The notes: generated from the sequence alone by a model not told the origin. Positions 1 through 11,795 are shown, counted from the stretch's first letter. The stretch: 64,000 bases of DNA from Acanthococcus lagerstroemiae (GCA_031841125.1 CM063113.1:31331312-31395311); one strand, 5' to 3'. A program made the numbers and translations.

Positions 1-1190
1 TGAACTGGGTACAGCGGGGTACAGCAGCTCAATTGTTAATTAGGAAATACTCGGTTAGTGGAATAACCTTCGAGAATATTTCCATTAATGGATGGCGAGA
101 AATGCGTTAAAATTACTGTATGAAAAGCGCTCGAAACGCGTGAAAAAATTTTATCTGGTGGAAGGGGCAGGGTAGTGAGTGCATAACGATTGTTGCTCGT
201 CGTCCTGTGCTTTGTTATATTATAATATTTATGTTTTTTTAATATATATATTTTTTTAAAATTTGAATCGTTGAGAGGGAGGAGCCAGCGCCGCGCTGCG
301 CTGTGCTGTATTTCGAAAGTGCAAATTCCACGATCGTTCTAGTGCAGGCGGGGAATATTCTATTTTCAGATGACGGACGTTGCCAAATAGTAAAGTGCTG
401 AGGAGAGTTTCTGCTCATGTTTACTTTTATTATTTACGATTCTTTGTGGATGCGGTCGCGGTGTCAAAAAATAGAGAAGACGATTTGAGCAAAGCCCGGC
501 CATATACTATCATACAAAAAATATATATCTGTTTTGTAAACAACAGTGATCTGAATCGTCGTTCTGTGGTCGGATATGGAAAATTTGTTCAAGAAATGGT
601 CACTTGTTCACTCTTGCCCATTTGCTAGAATTTGCTTCTCTCGTTGGTGCTCGCACAGAGACATGTTATCGGTTAGTTTGAAAGTTGCTATAAATTCAAA
701 CGGGATAGTGGAATTGGCCAACCACGAAGTTGATAGCTACCAAAGATTAAGGGAGGTCACCTACTGAACACTTACGGTATCTTCTACTTATCTAACTTGT
801 TTATTGTTTGGCTCTAAATTGGTGTCCGTGAAATGTCTGGAAATTCTGAATTCCGAATGGTCTCTGTCATGGTCAGCTGGTTTCCAGAAATTGAGTCATC
901 TGTTTATGTACTTAGAACCTTAAGTTCGCTCACAGCCGCCGAGAAATCGCGAATATTTTACAAAAAGACGCATCTGTTACTCCAAGACCCAACAGAGACT
1001 GACAGGTTAGTAGACAGAAAATGACGGATAGAAGCAAATAGACCAACAAGCAGAAAAAAAGAAATTCCTCGCAGAAAGAAGACAGAATCGAAAGCCAAGA
1101 TCTGAGGGCCTTCATTTTACCAGCTATATCTACTCACCTTTCGCATTCTGGGTTTCTGTCCTAGCTAGTATTAGAGCTGAAATCCCAAAG
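1..1190. other. Unassigned sequence, no gene recognised
   Basis: Short open frames occur on both strands, but none has a recognisable domain. A GC-richer patch near 285-345 stands out from the AT-rich surroundings. It could be a promoter-proximal or UTR segment, but nothing here proves that. Confidence 0.3.
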
Positions 1191-1196
1191 CAGGAG

Positions 1197-1470
1197 CAAA
1201 ACTATAGGGGGTGGGGGGTAGAAACACCCCTCAATTATTTGGCAGTCGGCAAATTTTGAAACAGTTCATGAACTTTTCATTTTCTATGAATGTTTGCTTG
1301 TTTATTTATTATTTTTTATTTCAATTTAAAAATATTTCGATTAAAAAATTGGCTAATTTTTAATTTTTAAAAGATTTTATCAGCGAATTTTTAGTTTTCA
1401 AAAAATATCTGTCGGCAAATTTTTCTTCTTTACCTCCCCAAACTGAAAGTCGAATTTCGTTTCTGAAAAT
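1197..1470 (+). repeat. Dispersed repeat, copy 1 (AACTATAGGGG family)
   Basis: The stretch runs from AAAACTATAGGGGG to ACTGAAAGTCGAATTTCG and is repeated with moderate divergence at 2147-2758. Shared landmarks are CAGTCGGCAAATTTTG, the AT-rich centre, and a closing cytosine-rich segment before ACTGAAAGTC. The ends are weakly inverted (CGAAACT versus the complement of AGTTTCG), so a non-autonomous DNA transposon is possible. No coding capacity was seen. Confidence 0.5.
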
Positions 1471-2146
1471 GGAGTACCCTGGACTCCTGTCTGAGACTAG
1501 TCAGTCAAAAGCCGAAAGTTTCAAGCTGAGTATCAAACGTTATCTGAATGGTTGAAACAAAGCTTGAGATGTGGAAGACATTTCGAAAATCTGAAAATTG
1601 GTAGCAAACGTTGAATTTCGAATTTCAATGAATATTCTGTTTTTACTAGATTCTCTGTTTGACCTAGAGCCTGAAATTTGAGAAAGTTGAACATTTTATT
1701 AAAATCTAAAAGTTGAAAGCAAAAGGTTTATTTTCCAATGTCACAAGCTGAATCCGATAGCAAATGCTCTATTATTTAATTTACCTGCTTTGGTCCTGGT
1801 AAATATAGGAGGGAAATTTAATCTGGAACAAAAGTCAAATCTCCATGTGTTTCTCCCATAAGAACGAAAGGGAGCGTGTGGCCCGGATTCCCCTAAATCC
1901 AGTCGACCTGTAGGTTTTTTATTTTTTTATTTTTTTATTGATTTTATTGGAACCAATTTAGGATACGAATCAGAGGAAATTCAGAAAAAAAAAAGATCAC
2001 CAATAGTAAATACAACCACCTTAATGTGTAAAGGAAGTTGTGTATTCCTAATATCCTTCCCGCTTACCTCCCAGACTAAGGTATGCTCATGTGCGCAAAT
2101 GTGAGTGTTTGGGGCATAAGGTTTCAATCTGCATTTGCTAGGACGA

Positions 2147-2758
2147 AACTATAGGGGAGGGAAGTAAAACATCCCCATTAATTTGACGGTCGGCAAATTT
2201 TGGAACGGTTCATTTTCTAAGGTATAATGTTTTAATGAAGCCAGAAAAAGTCTGGAACAAATTCGGAAGATTCTTGAAGTCTCAGAAAAGTCTGAAAGAG
2301 TCCTGAAAGTTTTAAATAAGTTGGTGGAGGAGGTCTTGATGGGTCAAAAGAGTCTTATTATAGTAGTATTAAATGAACCCAGGCAACCCCTCGGATGGTG
2401 TAGGTTTGCACAAGAGCCGAGAAAGGAGAATGTCTCAAGCGGCTCACTATAAAAAAGGCGCTTTAAAAATAACGTAAAAAGAGGAACGAAGGAAGGAAGA
2501 AAAATAGAGAGTAGAAAAAAGGCCGAATTTTCTTGAGCGTACAAGGACGTTATCAAAAATTAGTTCCCTGGCCTATATTTTGCTTGTGTTTTATTATTTT
2601 TTCTTTTTTAATTAAGAAATATTTTGATTGAAAAATCGGTAAATTTTCAAATTTTTAGAAAGGTTTGTCGGTGAATTTTTAGTTTAAAAAAATATTTGTC
2701 TGTAAATTTTCGTCCTCCACCCCCCCCCCCCCCCAACTGGAAGTCAAGTTTCGCCTCT
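2147..2758 (+). repeat. Dispersed repeat, copy 2, with internal insertion
   Basis: This is a second copy of the repeat at 1197-1470. The homology is split by about 340 bp (roughly 2224-2565) that is absent from copy 1. The insert is rich in AAGTCTGAAAGAGTC-like words, resembling the degenerate AAGACTC/CTTCAAGACTT repeats at 20.9-21.8 kb. A run of about 15 cytosines (near 2720) lies just before the right end. Confidence 0.5.
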
Positions 2759-2804
2759 GTCCCAAAGCCAAAATCAAAATTGTGAAAATTTCTGTATCCT
2801 GTAC

Positions 2805-2935
2805 AGGGTGTTCCAGCTCAGGTGAGAAAAGAGGAGGAAACTGGTTATAGTTATCGACAAGAGAAAAAAAAGAAGAAAGTTTTTATATGGCTTATTCTCA
2901 AAATTTACGGGGCTACAAATGCAATGTAGTATAAA
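2805..2935. repeat. Fragment of dispersed GTACAGGGTGTTCC family
   Basis: The fragment starts with GTACAGGGTGTTCC, a mariner/Tc1-like terminus, and continues to a TGGCTTATTCTCAAAATTTACGGGGCTAC-type segment. Relatives are at 27.9-28.03 kb and, in the other orientation, at 30.41-30.54 kb, where the end reads GGAACACCTTGTACTGTA. A related segment lies at 3526-3620. No transposase was seen. Confidence 0.4.
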
Positions 2936-4150
2936 TTGAAAATGTAACAAAAATTAACCTAACTACTGATTGTCTATTTTCAGTGTTGAAGGGCAATATG
3001 AATTTGAAAATTTGAATAATATGTGAGTGAAATTTCTAACCCTGTAAATTTCGACTATCGGCCAATATTCAAGATGGGCGGCAGGTAGTGGTTGTAGTTT
3101 TCGTTGAGTTTCCAAATTACTGTTCACCGTTTCCTTTCAAAACAGAATGCAAAGAAGTGAAACTCAAAATTTTATTTCGTAATTTTGTGAAATTTAAAAT
3201 GAATCTGCATTGTGCGAAATGTATTCTTGTATCTGGGATGAATATAGGCAGCGTTTGGTTTGAAAATTAAATTGAAACTGTAATAGCTACTTGTTGCCTG
3301 TCTTGGATATTGAAGGGGCTGTCAAGAAGTCATGTGGTGAATCTTCCTGTATGATGATTCGAATTTTAAAACTTGTGTTTCCCCTTCAATATCAAAGTTG
3401 GATAATCGTTAATTTTGTGTTACATTTCATTGTACTACTACATTATCTGCCTTTTTGGAACAACTGCTAAATTGAACATTTTTATCGAATTCATTGTAAA
3501 AATTTGCCATTTTTTGAAGTAGGGAGATTTGTAGCCCCTTCAGTCTTGAGAATAGGTCATATATGTACATTATGTTATTCGTTTCTTTCGACCTGTATTA
3601 AAATCCCCTCCCCTTCTTCCTCCACTAAAAAAAGTTTATGCTTGTGTTGCTTTGTCTACGAATACAATAATAAAACCTTACTTGATGATAGCTTTCGATG
3701 GACATTTCAAAACGTGCTGTGAGGATATGTTGCCATTGTAAATTAAATGTGTACATTCATCCGCTACATAACGTCGAACTTCATTAGATGTTTCAACAAC
3801 AAATATTGCCTGTTTGTTGAATTGAAGGGGCTGTGTGGATTCGAAGCTTATCTTCGTACATTTGGATTTGAACGAGATGAGGTGTGTGGTACCGAGGGAC
3901 ATACAGGCATTTACCCACCAGAGATGCAATTTTGCTTCTCCTGGATATTTTTTCGGATTTATTTTGTTTTAGAAATTTTTCTGTGAGTCGGATGAAAAAA
4001 AAAAAACTTGCCATCAATACCAGTAATCCTGATTTTTTAACTTTTCAATACCAAAATTGTTCCTGTAGATATATTGCCTGTCTGACCACTGGGAAAGGTA
4101 GTTTTTAACAATTACGTCTTTGAATTTTGATCTCTATTGCCGATTCATAA
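2936..4150. other. Unassigned AT-rich sequence
   Basis: No convincing gene. Overlapping short ORFs on both strands (3.5-4.1 kb) lack recognisable motifs. The segment at 3526-3620 (GTAGCCCCTTCAGTCTTGAG) belongs to the dispersed family described at 2805. Confidence 0.3.
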
Positions 4151-4159
4151 CAGATTTTA

Positions 4160-5642
4160 CAGACCGAAGTGGAGAGCAAACTAAAAAATTTTAAACCAGG
4201 TAAGGCAACAGGACCAGGCGACTTTGAGACCATCACACTGAAATCACTAGCCGGGGTGATTACAAAATCACTAACAAGAATCTTAAACTTAATCCTCCAA
4301 ACAGCCAACATCCCAGCTCAGTGGTCCAAGTCTGAAATAATACTGCTTTTCAAAAAAGGCGATAGTGCTGACATTAATAATTACCGGCCGATCAGCCTAT
4401 CCTCAATAATATGCAAAATTTTTATGGGAATAATAAAAAACCGAATCTACAACTCACTCGACCTACAACAACCATATGAAGAAGCTGGTTTCAGAAGAGG
4501 ATTCGCCACTATAGACTATAATATACTTACGATAGATCAGATTATCGAAAAGACAAAAGAGTATAACATAGATATATATTTTATGTTTATAGACTTCAAC
4601 AAGGCCTTCGACTCTCTATACCACGAATATGTATAGAGGACGTTAGCGGAACACGGAGTCCCCAAGAAAATCATAGAAATCCTCTGCAAACTTTGCAAGG
4701 GAGCGAAGGCCTATGTTAAATTAGACAAGAAAGGTAGAAAATTTAGTATAGAAAAGGGAGTCGAACAGGGCGACTCACTTTCCCCTAACATTTTTAATAG
4801 TGTTCTGGAACTTGCATTCCGGAAACTACAATGGGATGAGAAAGGGATTACGATGAATGGAATGCACATAAACAACCTCAGGTTCGCGGACGATATTGTA
4901 TTGGTGGGAAAGAGTTTCGAGGAATTAGAGGTCATGGCCGAAGAATTAAGAATAGAATGCGAAAAGGTGGGCTTGAAGATAAATTTATCGAAAACAAAAA
5001 TTATGCCCAAGAAGCTAACAAATGAGGATATACATGTACCTAGGAATATCAAGGATCGAGAAAGTATCGGAGTACAGGTATCTGGGGTGAATTATGTCCT
5101 TCGAGGACCGAATGAACAAAGAGCTGAGAACGAGAATAATAAACGCGTATCGCACCTTTTGGAGACTAGAACCAATTATGAAAGCCAATATGAACAGTAG
5201 ACTAAAGGTTAAGGTCCTTGAAAGTAATGTATTACCGGTATTGACATACGTGGCACAAACCTGGGCGCTAACAAAAACACAAATTCAAAAGAACAAGACC
5301 ACACATTATGCGATGCTGAGGAAGGTCCTGAAAATTAAGCTAAGTGATAAAGTCAAAAGAACCGAAATAAAGGTGAGAACGAGTTCACAGGACGCGGGGA
5401 GCATCTGCAAAAAAATAAAAATGAAATACGCGGGACATATAGCTAGGGGTAACGGGGAAAAGTGGAACTCTATAGCAGTGGTTTGGATACCGTACGGAAG
5501 TAAAATGGGGAGGGGCAGACCAGCAAGCCGGTGGGTCGATGAGATTCTGAGAACAGTAGGTCCTCAATGGATGGGGGTAGCCCAAAATAGGAAAAGGTGG
5601 AAATTGGTGACGGAGGCTTATGCCCAACACTGGGCAGATTAG
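4160..5642 (+). pseudogene. 5'-truncated LINE reverse transcriptase (RTE-like), decayed
   Basis: This encodes the reverse transcriptase part of a non-LTR retrotransposon. Visible RT motifs in order are PGKATGPGD, the NNYRPISLSS block, FIDFNKAFDS (first catalytic Asp), GVEQGDSLSPNIF, and the catalytic FADDIVLV near 4880-4905. The C-terminal part reads RGRPASRWVDEI and ends QHWAD. Two lesions are visible: an in-frame TAG at 4634-4636 inside the palm, and a frameshift near 5090 after which reading continues in the frame ending at 5642. The upstream endonuclease domain is missing, as expected of a 5'-truncated insertion. The RTE clade is my best guess; a related non-LTR clade is possible. Confidence 0.85.
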
Positions 5643-5702
5643 ACGGAGGCGACCCTGAGTAAGATGTGCATTCATAAATGTACAAACGTCTAACGAAGCT
5701 GT

Positions 5703-5708
5703 ATTATT

Positions 5709-5741
<33 letters not shown>
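5703..5741 (+). repeat. (TAA)n 3' tail of the LINE
   Basis: A run of about 12 TAA/AAT units begins some 60 bp after the RT stop codon. Such a simple-repeat tail is typical of RTE-like LINEs that lack poly-A. A related element at 11.71-11.83 kb ends the same way with a TTA run. Confidence 0.8.
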
Positions 5742-6950
5742 TGCCGCAGCATAACGCGTATTACAAATTATGTCTTTCGAATTTTATTGAGATGTAGAAT
5801 GAAATTGTAGAAAGCGTTCATGACATTACAGACACAAACGCATGCTAGCAAACACATGTAAGAAGGCAGTGATCAAATCGATATTTCTTATCTTTAAAAC
5901 GGGGAGCAAAGATCAGTCTTGTTTTATGAGGATTCCATCTGGTAGTTTGTTTTGATCACTGTTTTAATTTGTAGTCAATGTTGTAGAAAAATGATTTCAA
6001 TACGTATTTACTCTCAGATAATTCTAAATTTTTCAAAATTCAAAATATCGAATCTTCGCTTTTTCATTCCTTATGAGAGCGATTAATTTTATTACTCAAG
6101 TGAAACAGGTTTTCAACTCTGCCGCTTGGTGTCAGCCATTTCAGTGTTCCGAGTACCAATAGAAAATTGTTCCTTCCAGTTTTTGTAGGTAGAGGACTTT
6201 TAATTGTACTTCTAATAGAAGATATTCACAAGCTTGGTAGAAAAATGTAATTTACAATAATGATGGAACACTCTGAATTCAAAAGCTTGAATGAAAGCCG
6301 CTGGGTAGGTTTTCTTCCTAAAACTGAACAATTGTGGAGACCTAAGATCCAGCCAGATACACAGGTAGACATACAGAGATAATCGGAAGGGCAGACAGAT
6401 GGAATGGCAAACAGACCGTCGGATAGATAATCAGCCCCTTTCTGTACACCCAACCCGCGGGGAAAATGAGCCTGGAGCTGGGATCCAGGAAGCAAGAATC
6501 TCTTCAGTTCTCATATTATTATTTCTAAGATCCAGAGTCAGAGAGTCGTGATCTCTTCAGTCTAATCCTTCCATATCTTGACTGTCTGCGTGGCTGCCTG
6601 CGTGTATGTCTCTGTCTTCTGTGACAGTATATTTTCGGTCTCTTGACCTTGTTTATTCATTTGTTTTCCGTCTCTGTTTTCTCTTATGAAAACGAACGGA
6701 GTTGAGCGTCTTTTGACTCAGGATTGAGAGCCAAGCTCTGCTGGTTTCGTCAGAATGCAGAAACTTGTTTCGACCGTTCGACAAGAACAGATGTGTGCGA
6801 AATTTCTTGCACATTTCACTAGCCTCGCTCTCATTTCCCTGTTATCGGGAAATTTTCCGTCTCGAACAAAACTGGCCGTTAAGAAAACAACCCACGCAGA
6901 TTGATTGATGAACAGTCGACTGAGATGGGAAAACGGACTGTGACTAACGA
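5742..6950. other. Unassigned sequence, no gene recognised
   Basis: No coding or repeat assignment. Open frames at 6226-6495 and 6718-6984 (minus) show no domain. The segment at 5762-5788 resembles 4108-4132 and may be a LINE target-site duplication. Confidence 0.3.
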
Positions 6951-7253
6951 GTAGTTTCGCGCAGTGCCATTTAAAATGGCCCATAGAAGTGGCGTCAAAG
7001 GTTATGAATTATGAACCACGAATTGGCCAGGTGGCATAAACCCCTAGTTCGTATTTAAATTAGCCTTCCCCTTTTTCTTTAAATCACTCCACAGAGCGGC
7101 CAGTCCCAGACTCTTTTCTAATTTTACTCTCAGCCCGAGCCCTGGAATCCACACTTTTGAGGATTACTTCAGACACGTCGGGGAGGCTGTTAGAGCTGTC
7201 TTAGCCCTCTTCTCGTCTTGCCGAAAAACTGGCCTAGGTCGAAATGTAGCGAG

Positions 7254-7325
7254 TTGCTACGTGGACTCGAATCCGAAACCTTCGGATTCCGAGACCAGCG
7301 CGCTTTCCATTCGGCGAACCAGACC
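7254..7325 (-). other. tRNA-like sequence (tRNA pseudogene or SINE head)
   Basis: On the minus strand an A-box-like TTCGCCGAATGG is followed at tRNA spacing by a B-box-like GGATTCGAGTCC. The anticodon-arm alignment would place CGG as the anticodon. Acceptor and T stems pair poorly, so a functional tRNA is unlikely. A tRNA-derived SINE head or a decayed tRNA fits better. Confidence 0.35.
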
Positions 7326-7520
7326 CCGGCCAGTCTCCAGACTGGCCGGAGGGCTCCATGTATGACACGATCATGTTCACATGCTTAACTCATTGTACAT
7401 GATATATGATAGCTCATCTGTTTTACAGGGTTTCCCTGCTCTGCTCGGCTTTTACTCTAAGGTTTCTCACCGGGTGCCACAGGGAATCCTTCACACTTGG
7501 TTTATCATACTCGTTTTTCC

Positions 7521-7785
7521 GGCCCATCCGGACTTCCGCTTAAGGGGGAAGCGGGCCTCACAAGCTTAGCTTAGGTGTTTACAAACTTATTTTAGCTTCT
7601 CTTTCATGGCCAATCCGGACTTCCCCTTATGGGGGAAGTGGGCCTTACAATTTTACGCCGACGCCCTTGAAGTACGTTTGTCTTATTGCTTTCTGACGAC
7701 GACGGCGAAGATCACAGAGACGACTGCAACTACGCTGGGGGCTGCGGCCCGTTCTTGCTCTGCCTCACTTAGGGGGAAGTGGACC
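7521..7785 (+). repeat. Threefold repeated hairpin (ACTTCC...GGGGGAAG)
   Basis: Near-identical hairpins occur at 7521-7557 and 7608-7644, with a shorter third at 7762-7785. The stem is GGACTTCCGCTTA folding back on GGGGGAAGCGGGCC. Each sits inside a GGCC...GGGCC frame. Both substituted stem positions (CCGCTTA/AAGCGG versus CCCCTTA/AAGTGG) largely preserve pairing. Confidence 0.5.
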
Positions 7786-8124
7786 TCGTCAACACCCGAC
7801 TTACTTTGGTCTTACCTACTGGGGTTCGCAGCCCGCCGCCCGTGGTTGGCGACTATCGACGGCGACTTCTTCTGCAGCAGCGGTAACGACGGTGGGAGGC
7901 AGCCTCTTTCGGCTTCTTGGGATTGGCCCCCACCCTCTTCCGGGTTCATCAGCCTCATCCGGCCTATTGAAATTAGCCTGATGACAGTGAGACGATGGAA
8001 AACGGCTTCATTGTTATGTTACGTTAAATTTGATAAATTATTGTTGGTAAAAAACCGAGTAATTAGAAACGCGATCGCGACTCTAAAAATAATTACCGGA
8101 ATAACTGTTCCTGAAGCCGCTTGA

Positions 8125-8505
8125 TAGAGAATGTGGCAGATGTGGTTATGTTCGTAACTGTCGCGATTGTTCAGCTGATGGTGACATTCTAAATAGATGT
8201 CAGAAAGAGAATCACTTTAGCAGGGTATGTAAAGCTAAAGACACAAATGTATTGAATCGAGAGGAGCTCCACCCATGTGACCACGAATCCGATTGCAGTA
8301 TAGGCGCGATTAGAAGAATTAATAAAGTGCTTCGTTTCCTTGACACATATAATTGCAAATTAATAACTCGTCTGTTATTGCCCAGCTAGACACAGGAGCC
8401 GACGGTAATTTAGTGCCCCTTAATATTTTCAAGCAGTTAGGTTATCAGCCAAATATGATCAGGAAATCGGAAGACATTTTCAAATCGTATATTGAGACCA
8501 CACTT
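8125..8505 (+). pseudogene. Gypsy-type gag zinc knuckles and aspartic protease, broken
   Basis: From about 8128 the frame reads ECGRCGYVRNCRDC and then CQKENHFSRVC. This matches the paired zinc knuckles of gypsy-family polyproteins (CxxCG...CP..GxxCxxCxKxNHF..xC), with some ligands altered. It stops at a TAG near 8388. In another frame AQLDTGADGNLVPL (about 8380-8425) is the retropepsin active-site DTGA motif followed by the expected hydrophobic strand. It reads out at a TGA near 8505. The knuckle/protease frame break and the missing RT show this copy is dead. Confidence 0.75.
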
Positions 8506-8695
8506 TGACTCAAAGGAAATGTTAGATTTTTATGGGAGATTCTGTATAGAATCATTATTCTCGTGCCCCAATTACCCGAAATCACGTGGGCTAGTCGAAG
8601 CAAGTGTGAGTATCGTGAAAAATATCACAAGAAAATCATCTGACATTCTCCTAGGTTTATTTCAGTACCGGAATACACCGAATTGTGCCTGTTGA
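8490..8695 (+). pseudogene. Gypsy-type integrase core fragment
   Basis: PHFDSKEMLDFYGRF leads into CPNYPKSRGLVEASVSIVKN and then FQYRNTP. In gypsy integrases these correspond to the end of the DNG..F segment, the YPQSNGxxER..xxxK segment with the catalytic Glu region, and LxxYRNTP. The expected E in the third DDE block is visible in GLVEAS. It follows directly on the protease fragment, so about 2 kb encoding RT and RNase H has been deleted. It stops at 8695 within the C-terminal half of the integrase. Confidence 0.8.
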
Positions 8696-8699
8696 TCCG

Positions 8700-10440
8700 C
8701 CGCGCAATTATTTTTAAATCTCAGAGATGTGATTCCTCACTAAATGAAGGGATAAGGTTGGAAGTCATGAATATGTTTTCGAATTCCACAGGAAATTATA
8801 TTTTCAAAATCGTGTTCACATCTCCAAGCGTCGCCAGTCCGGTATAATAAATAATAAATCTGGTGTGCCATTACAAACAGGAGACAGTAGTATCAATCCT
8901 ATCATTAATGAGAGAAAATCGAACGATAACACTGTGCAACAATTCTTCTTTCTGGGTTTGCCCATGGGTTCTCGTTGGTATTTTTGGATAGCTCAGGTCT
9001 ATAAAAAACAAAAAACCGCAATAGATCATAACCGCAAAAGAAGGGGGGCCTTTAAAAGTTAGACAGATTTTGGGGTCACGTAGAAACCCCCTTTTTTTAT
9101 GGAATTCGATAGATTTTACTTAAATAACTACCGTACCAAATTTCAGCCCATTCAGTGGAGAAACACTGGAGATATAGGCTATAATAAGCTGAAAATAGGA
9201 TAAAATTCGAGAGAAAAAAACGTCAATTCATCTGTCATTTTATTTGATTGTTTTCAACGAGGTACTAAACTTTCTGATTTATAAATAAATAAATAAAAGT
9301 TCTCAGTTTAAAGTTTTGATTTTTACCTCTTAAAAAAGTACATATGTAGTTTCTTTGATCCAACGCTATCTGGAAACTTGGTTTCGTCAAAATTGAATAT
9401 GTCAGTGTCTGGATCATCCGTCTATGTTTTTTCAATTTCACTGAAGTATTTTTCAAGCGAACTAGAACACACTTTGGCGCCCGATTGATTGATGCTAGCA
9501 GTTAATCTTCTGGTGATTTCAGACTGGTGGTGATTTAGCAGTCCTCGTACCCAGTCGTCACGTGGCGAAACACCGTCTCGGAAACGATCTTTCTTTTTAT
9601 CTAAGAGCACGATGTATTCATAAAAAAGTTCAAGGTACCAGGACTTGTGATTGATAAAGACTGAAAATTCACCAGTTACCATAGTAAATAATATTTAGTG
9701 AACAATTTCACATCCAATATAGACATAGGGTATCACCAGTCTCCGCAAATTCCCAAACATCCGATGAGTACTTCCTCTTCTGATAACGTTATAACTGTTT
9801 TAGCTTCAGGAGGACTTGGATGGTTACCGTGAAATTTATTATACAGCGTACCAATAGTTCAATTGTACGTTTTTGATGTCGTTAGCAGGCTCATACTTCC
9901 CTCCGCCACTTCTCACCACGCTTCGTCCAGAGATGAACGAGATCCAACCTTTTTTTGTTCGTTTGTGGCATCTTCTATAAAATAAAGAATAGCAATTTGA
10001 TAATTTGATGTAATTGATAAAAGTATAGTGGAGCTTTTAAAGTTACCCCATGCAGTTCAATGTTAAATACACGGAGAAGGGAACACTTGTGCACATAAAA
10101 AACTTCGCGTTATTTCCATCTCTAGAGATGTCCAAATTTGTGTAAAAAGTTACTCACCATCCACAATCAAATTTCGTTGATGAATTTTCCAAGATATATA
10201 TATGGTTCGTTTTTCGGGAAAATGGTTCATAAAATTCAAATCACTCCGATCACTTGTTGATAATATCTTTCGTGAAAATGTGACCACCTAACTTCACTCT
10301 ACCCCGAACCATCGTCTCCGGTGTCAAAAGGTTATTTTTATTGGCCACTAGAGCGCGCTAAGTAACGAAACCTTCAACGTTGAAAGTTACCCCGGGGTTT
10401 CAAAGTAACCCCAAGTTACGGTATATGATGAATATTCTTT
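8700..10440. other. Unassigned sequence, some repeat flavour
   Basis: 8700-8870 may be the decayed integrase C-terminus. At 9060-9190 a GGGTCACGTAGAAACCCCC-type segment occurs. At 10030-10420 are repeated AAAGTTACCCC and CAAAGTAACCCC words that recur near 31.98 and 34.22 kb. ORFs at 9265-9682 (minus) are not recognised. Confidence 0.3.
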
Positions 10441-10740
10441 TAACCTAGAAAATACCCAACTGAGAAGCTGTTTTGGTGGGGATTAAAGCCTGGGAGAACC
10501 TGTAAAAGTCATGGAATTTTTTCTCGGGAAAAACTGGCTACCCTGTAAATATTCTCGGTTTTTGGAGAATAATCCTTCGCGCAGTGCCTTATAAAATGGT
10601 CCTCGAGAGTGGTATCGAGGATTATGAGCCACGAAATAGCCAGATGATACAAACCCTTAGTTCGTATTGAAATTTGCCTGATGATAGTGGGACGATTGAA
10701 AACGATGTCATAAAATAAGGAAACTGTATTGTAATGAGCG
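10441..10740 (+). repeat. Dispersed repeat fragments (GGGAAAAACTGG and CGCGCAGTGCC)
   Basis: 10441-10555 matches 17312-17400: both carry TTTGGTGGGGAT, then TGGGA...GGAATTTTTTCT...AAAAACTGGC. 10574-10700 matches the two ends of the repeat at 6957-8020 and may be the remnant of a second LTR. Confidence 0.5.
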
Positions 10741-10750
10741 ACTCGGTTAA

Positions 10751-11290
10751 TTAAGCTGCGGCCGTTATTTTATCTACGTTTGCAAATTGTTCGAATCGTG
10801 CAGTAGACGGTGTCAGCCTTGAATAGTGTACTCGATCCTCAGTTCTAGGTAGTATTTTACAAGGATAGAGGTACGGGTATTGTTTTTCCAGTTGTAGTAT
10901 TCTGTCTTCCATCGACTGTGTTAAACTCCTGCAGTTATTGTTGTCGCAGCGTTTTCTTTTGTAGACAGTTCGGGATAATGTTGCAATTTCATCGCTCTTC
11001 GTCTCTCTACCTGGACACGTATGGGTCTTCACGAAAGTGCAGCATGTTGGTGTGCACGTGTAAACCATACCATGATGTTGGAAACATTCACATTCCATAT
11101 ATGCTATGTGTAGTTGAGAACTTCGAATACCTTGAAAAACGGTCTGCAGAAGTTGACAGTGTTCAGTTATCCTTTCAGTTAAATCTCTCTGTGGGGTAAT
11201 TGAACTCTGTGGAAGGTGGAGGGCTGTATGCTTCGTACTACGATAACAGCTTTCCACACCAGTACGAATAAGTTCTGAGCGGTCACGTAT
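10751..11290 (-). other. Cysteine-containing open frame, unidentified
   Basis: On the minus strand the frame is open from about 11290 to the stop at 10751; the first ATG codon lies internally, at the MECECFQHH residues. Cysteines cluster in MECECF, CTPTCC and KRKRCDNNNCRSL, followed by a short charged stretch. I recognise no family. It lies between repeat fragments and starts beside a large inverted repeat, so it is more likely transposon-derived than a host gene. It lacks clear splice sites. Confidence 0.25.
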
Positions 11291-11704
11291 ATACAGCCAT
11301 AGGAATTTAATTATTGAATTATTTGCTTATATTACCTTTAGTAGTGCGGTGGTTAAGGACCAGTACCGTGCATTTTGTGATACAAGTATGAAATTTGGTA
11401 CAGTCGTTTTCAAAACTCCATCCAAGATCCAACGCTTCTAGATGTGTGGCACGGGTCCCATCCGTTGTGGAAACCCCTTTTGGTGGGTTTTAACCCCCTT
11501 AAATTCGGGTTTCTTGAAATATGCCTTAACAGTGAAACTTTGGAGAAACAAGTTTCAAATAAAAGTTGTTCTCCATCAAAGTCTCTACAAAATGATATAT
11601 AATTATGCCACTATAGACCTGATAGAAGATCCAAAACGTTATTTAAAAATGAGTAGTTTTTTTAAAAATTGCAAATTTACATATTTTCTAACCACTATAC
11701 TTTA

Positions 11705-11795
11705 AAATATAGGGGAAGCTTATGCCCAAAGGTGGGCCAATTATAATATTTAAATTAATTCATAGTAACGTGTTACACTCAAGAAATAAAAGCTG

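Larger units (their letters stand above)
6957..8110 (+). repeat. Possible gypsy LTR or repeat with later insertion
   Basis: The beginning (CGCGCAGTGCC...AAAATGG, about 6957-7062) and the end (GCCTGATGACAGTGAGACGA, about 7955-8020) both reappear at 10574-10700. There they lie adjacent, so about 900 bp here is either an insertion or has been lost from the other copy. Gag and protease coding lies immediately downstream, so a left LTR is plausible. I did not find clean TG...CA termini or a primer-binding site. Confidence 0.4.

Noticed and set aside
380..1115. Overlapping 60-80 codon frames near the left edge as possible upstream HIF-alpha exons
   Set aside because: None shows bHLH or PAS residues, and splice phases cannot be tied to the exon at 13589.
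7254..7325. Functional tRNA gene
   Set aside because: A and B boxes are present but the acceptor and T stems do not pair well, so it was listed only as tRNA-like.
7606..8124. 172-codon plus-strand frame
   Set aside because: It runs through the repeated hairpins and LTR-like repeat. Its residues match no domain and its frame changes before the gag zinc knuckles.
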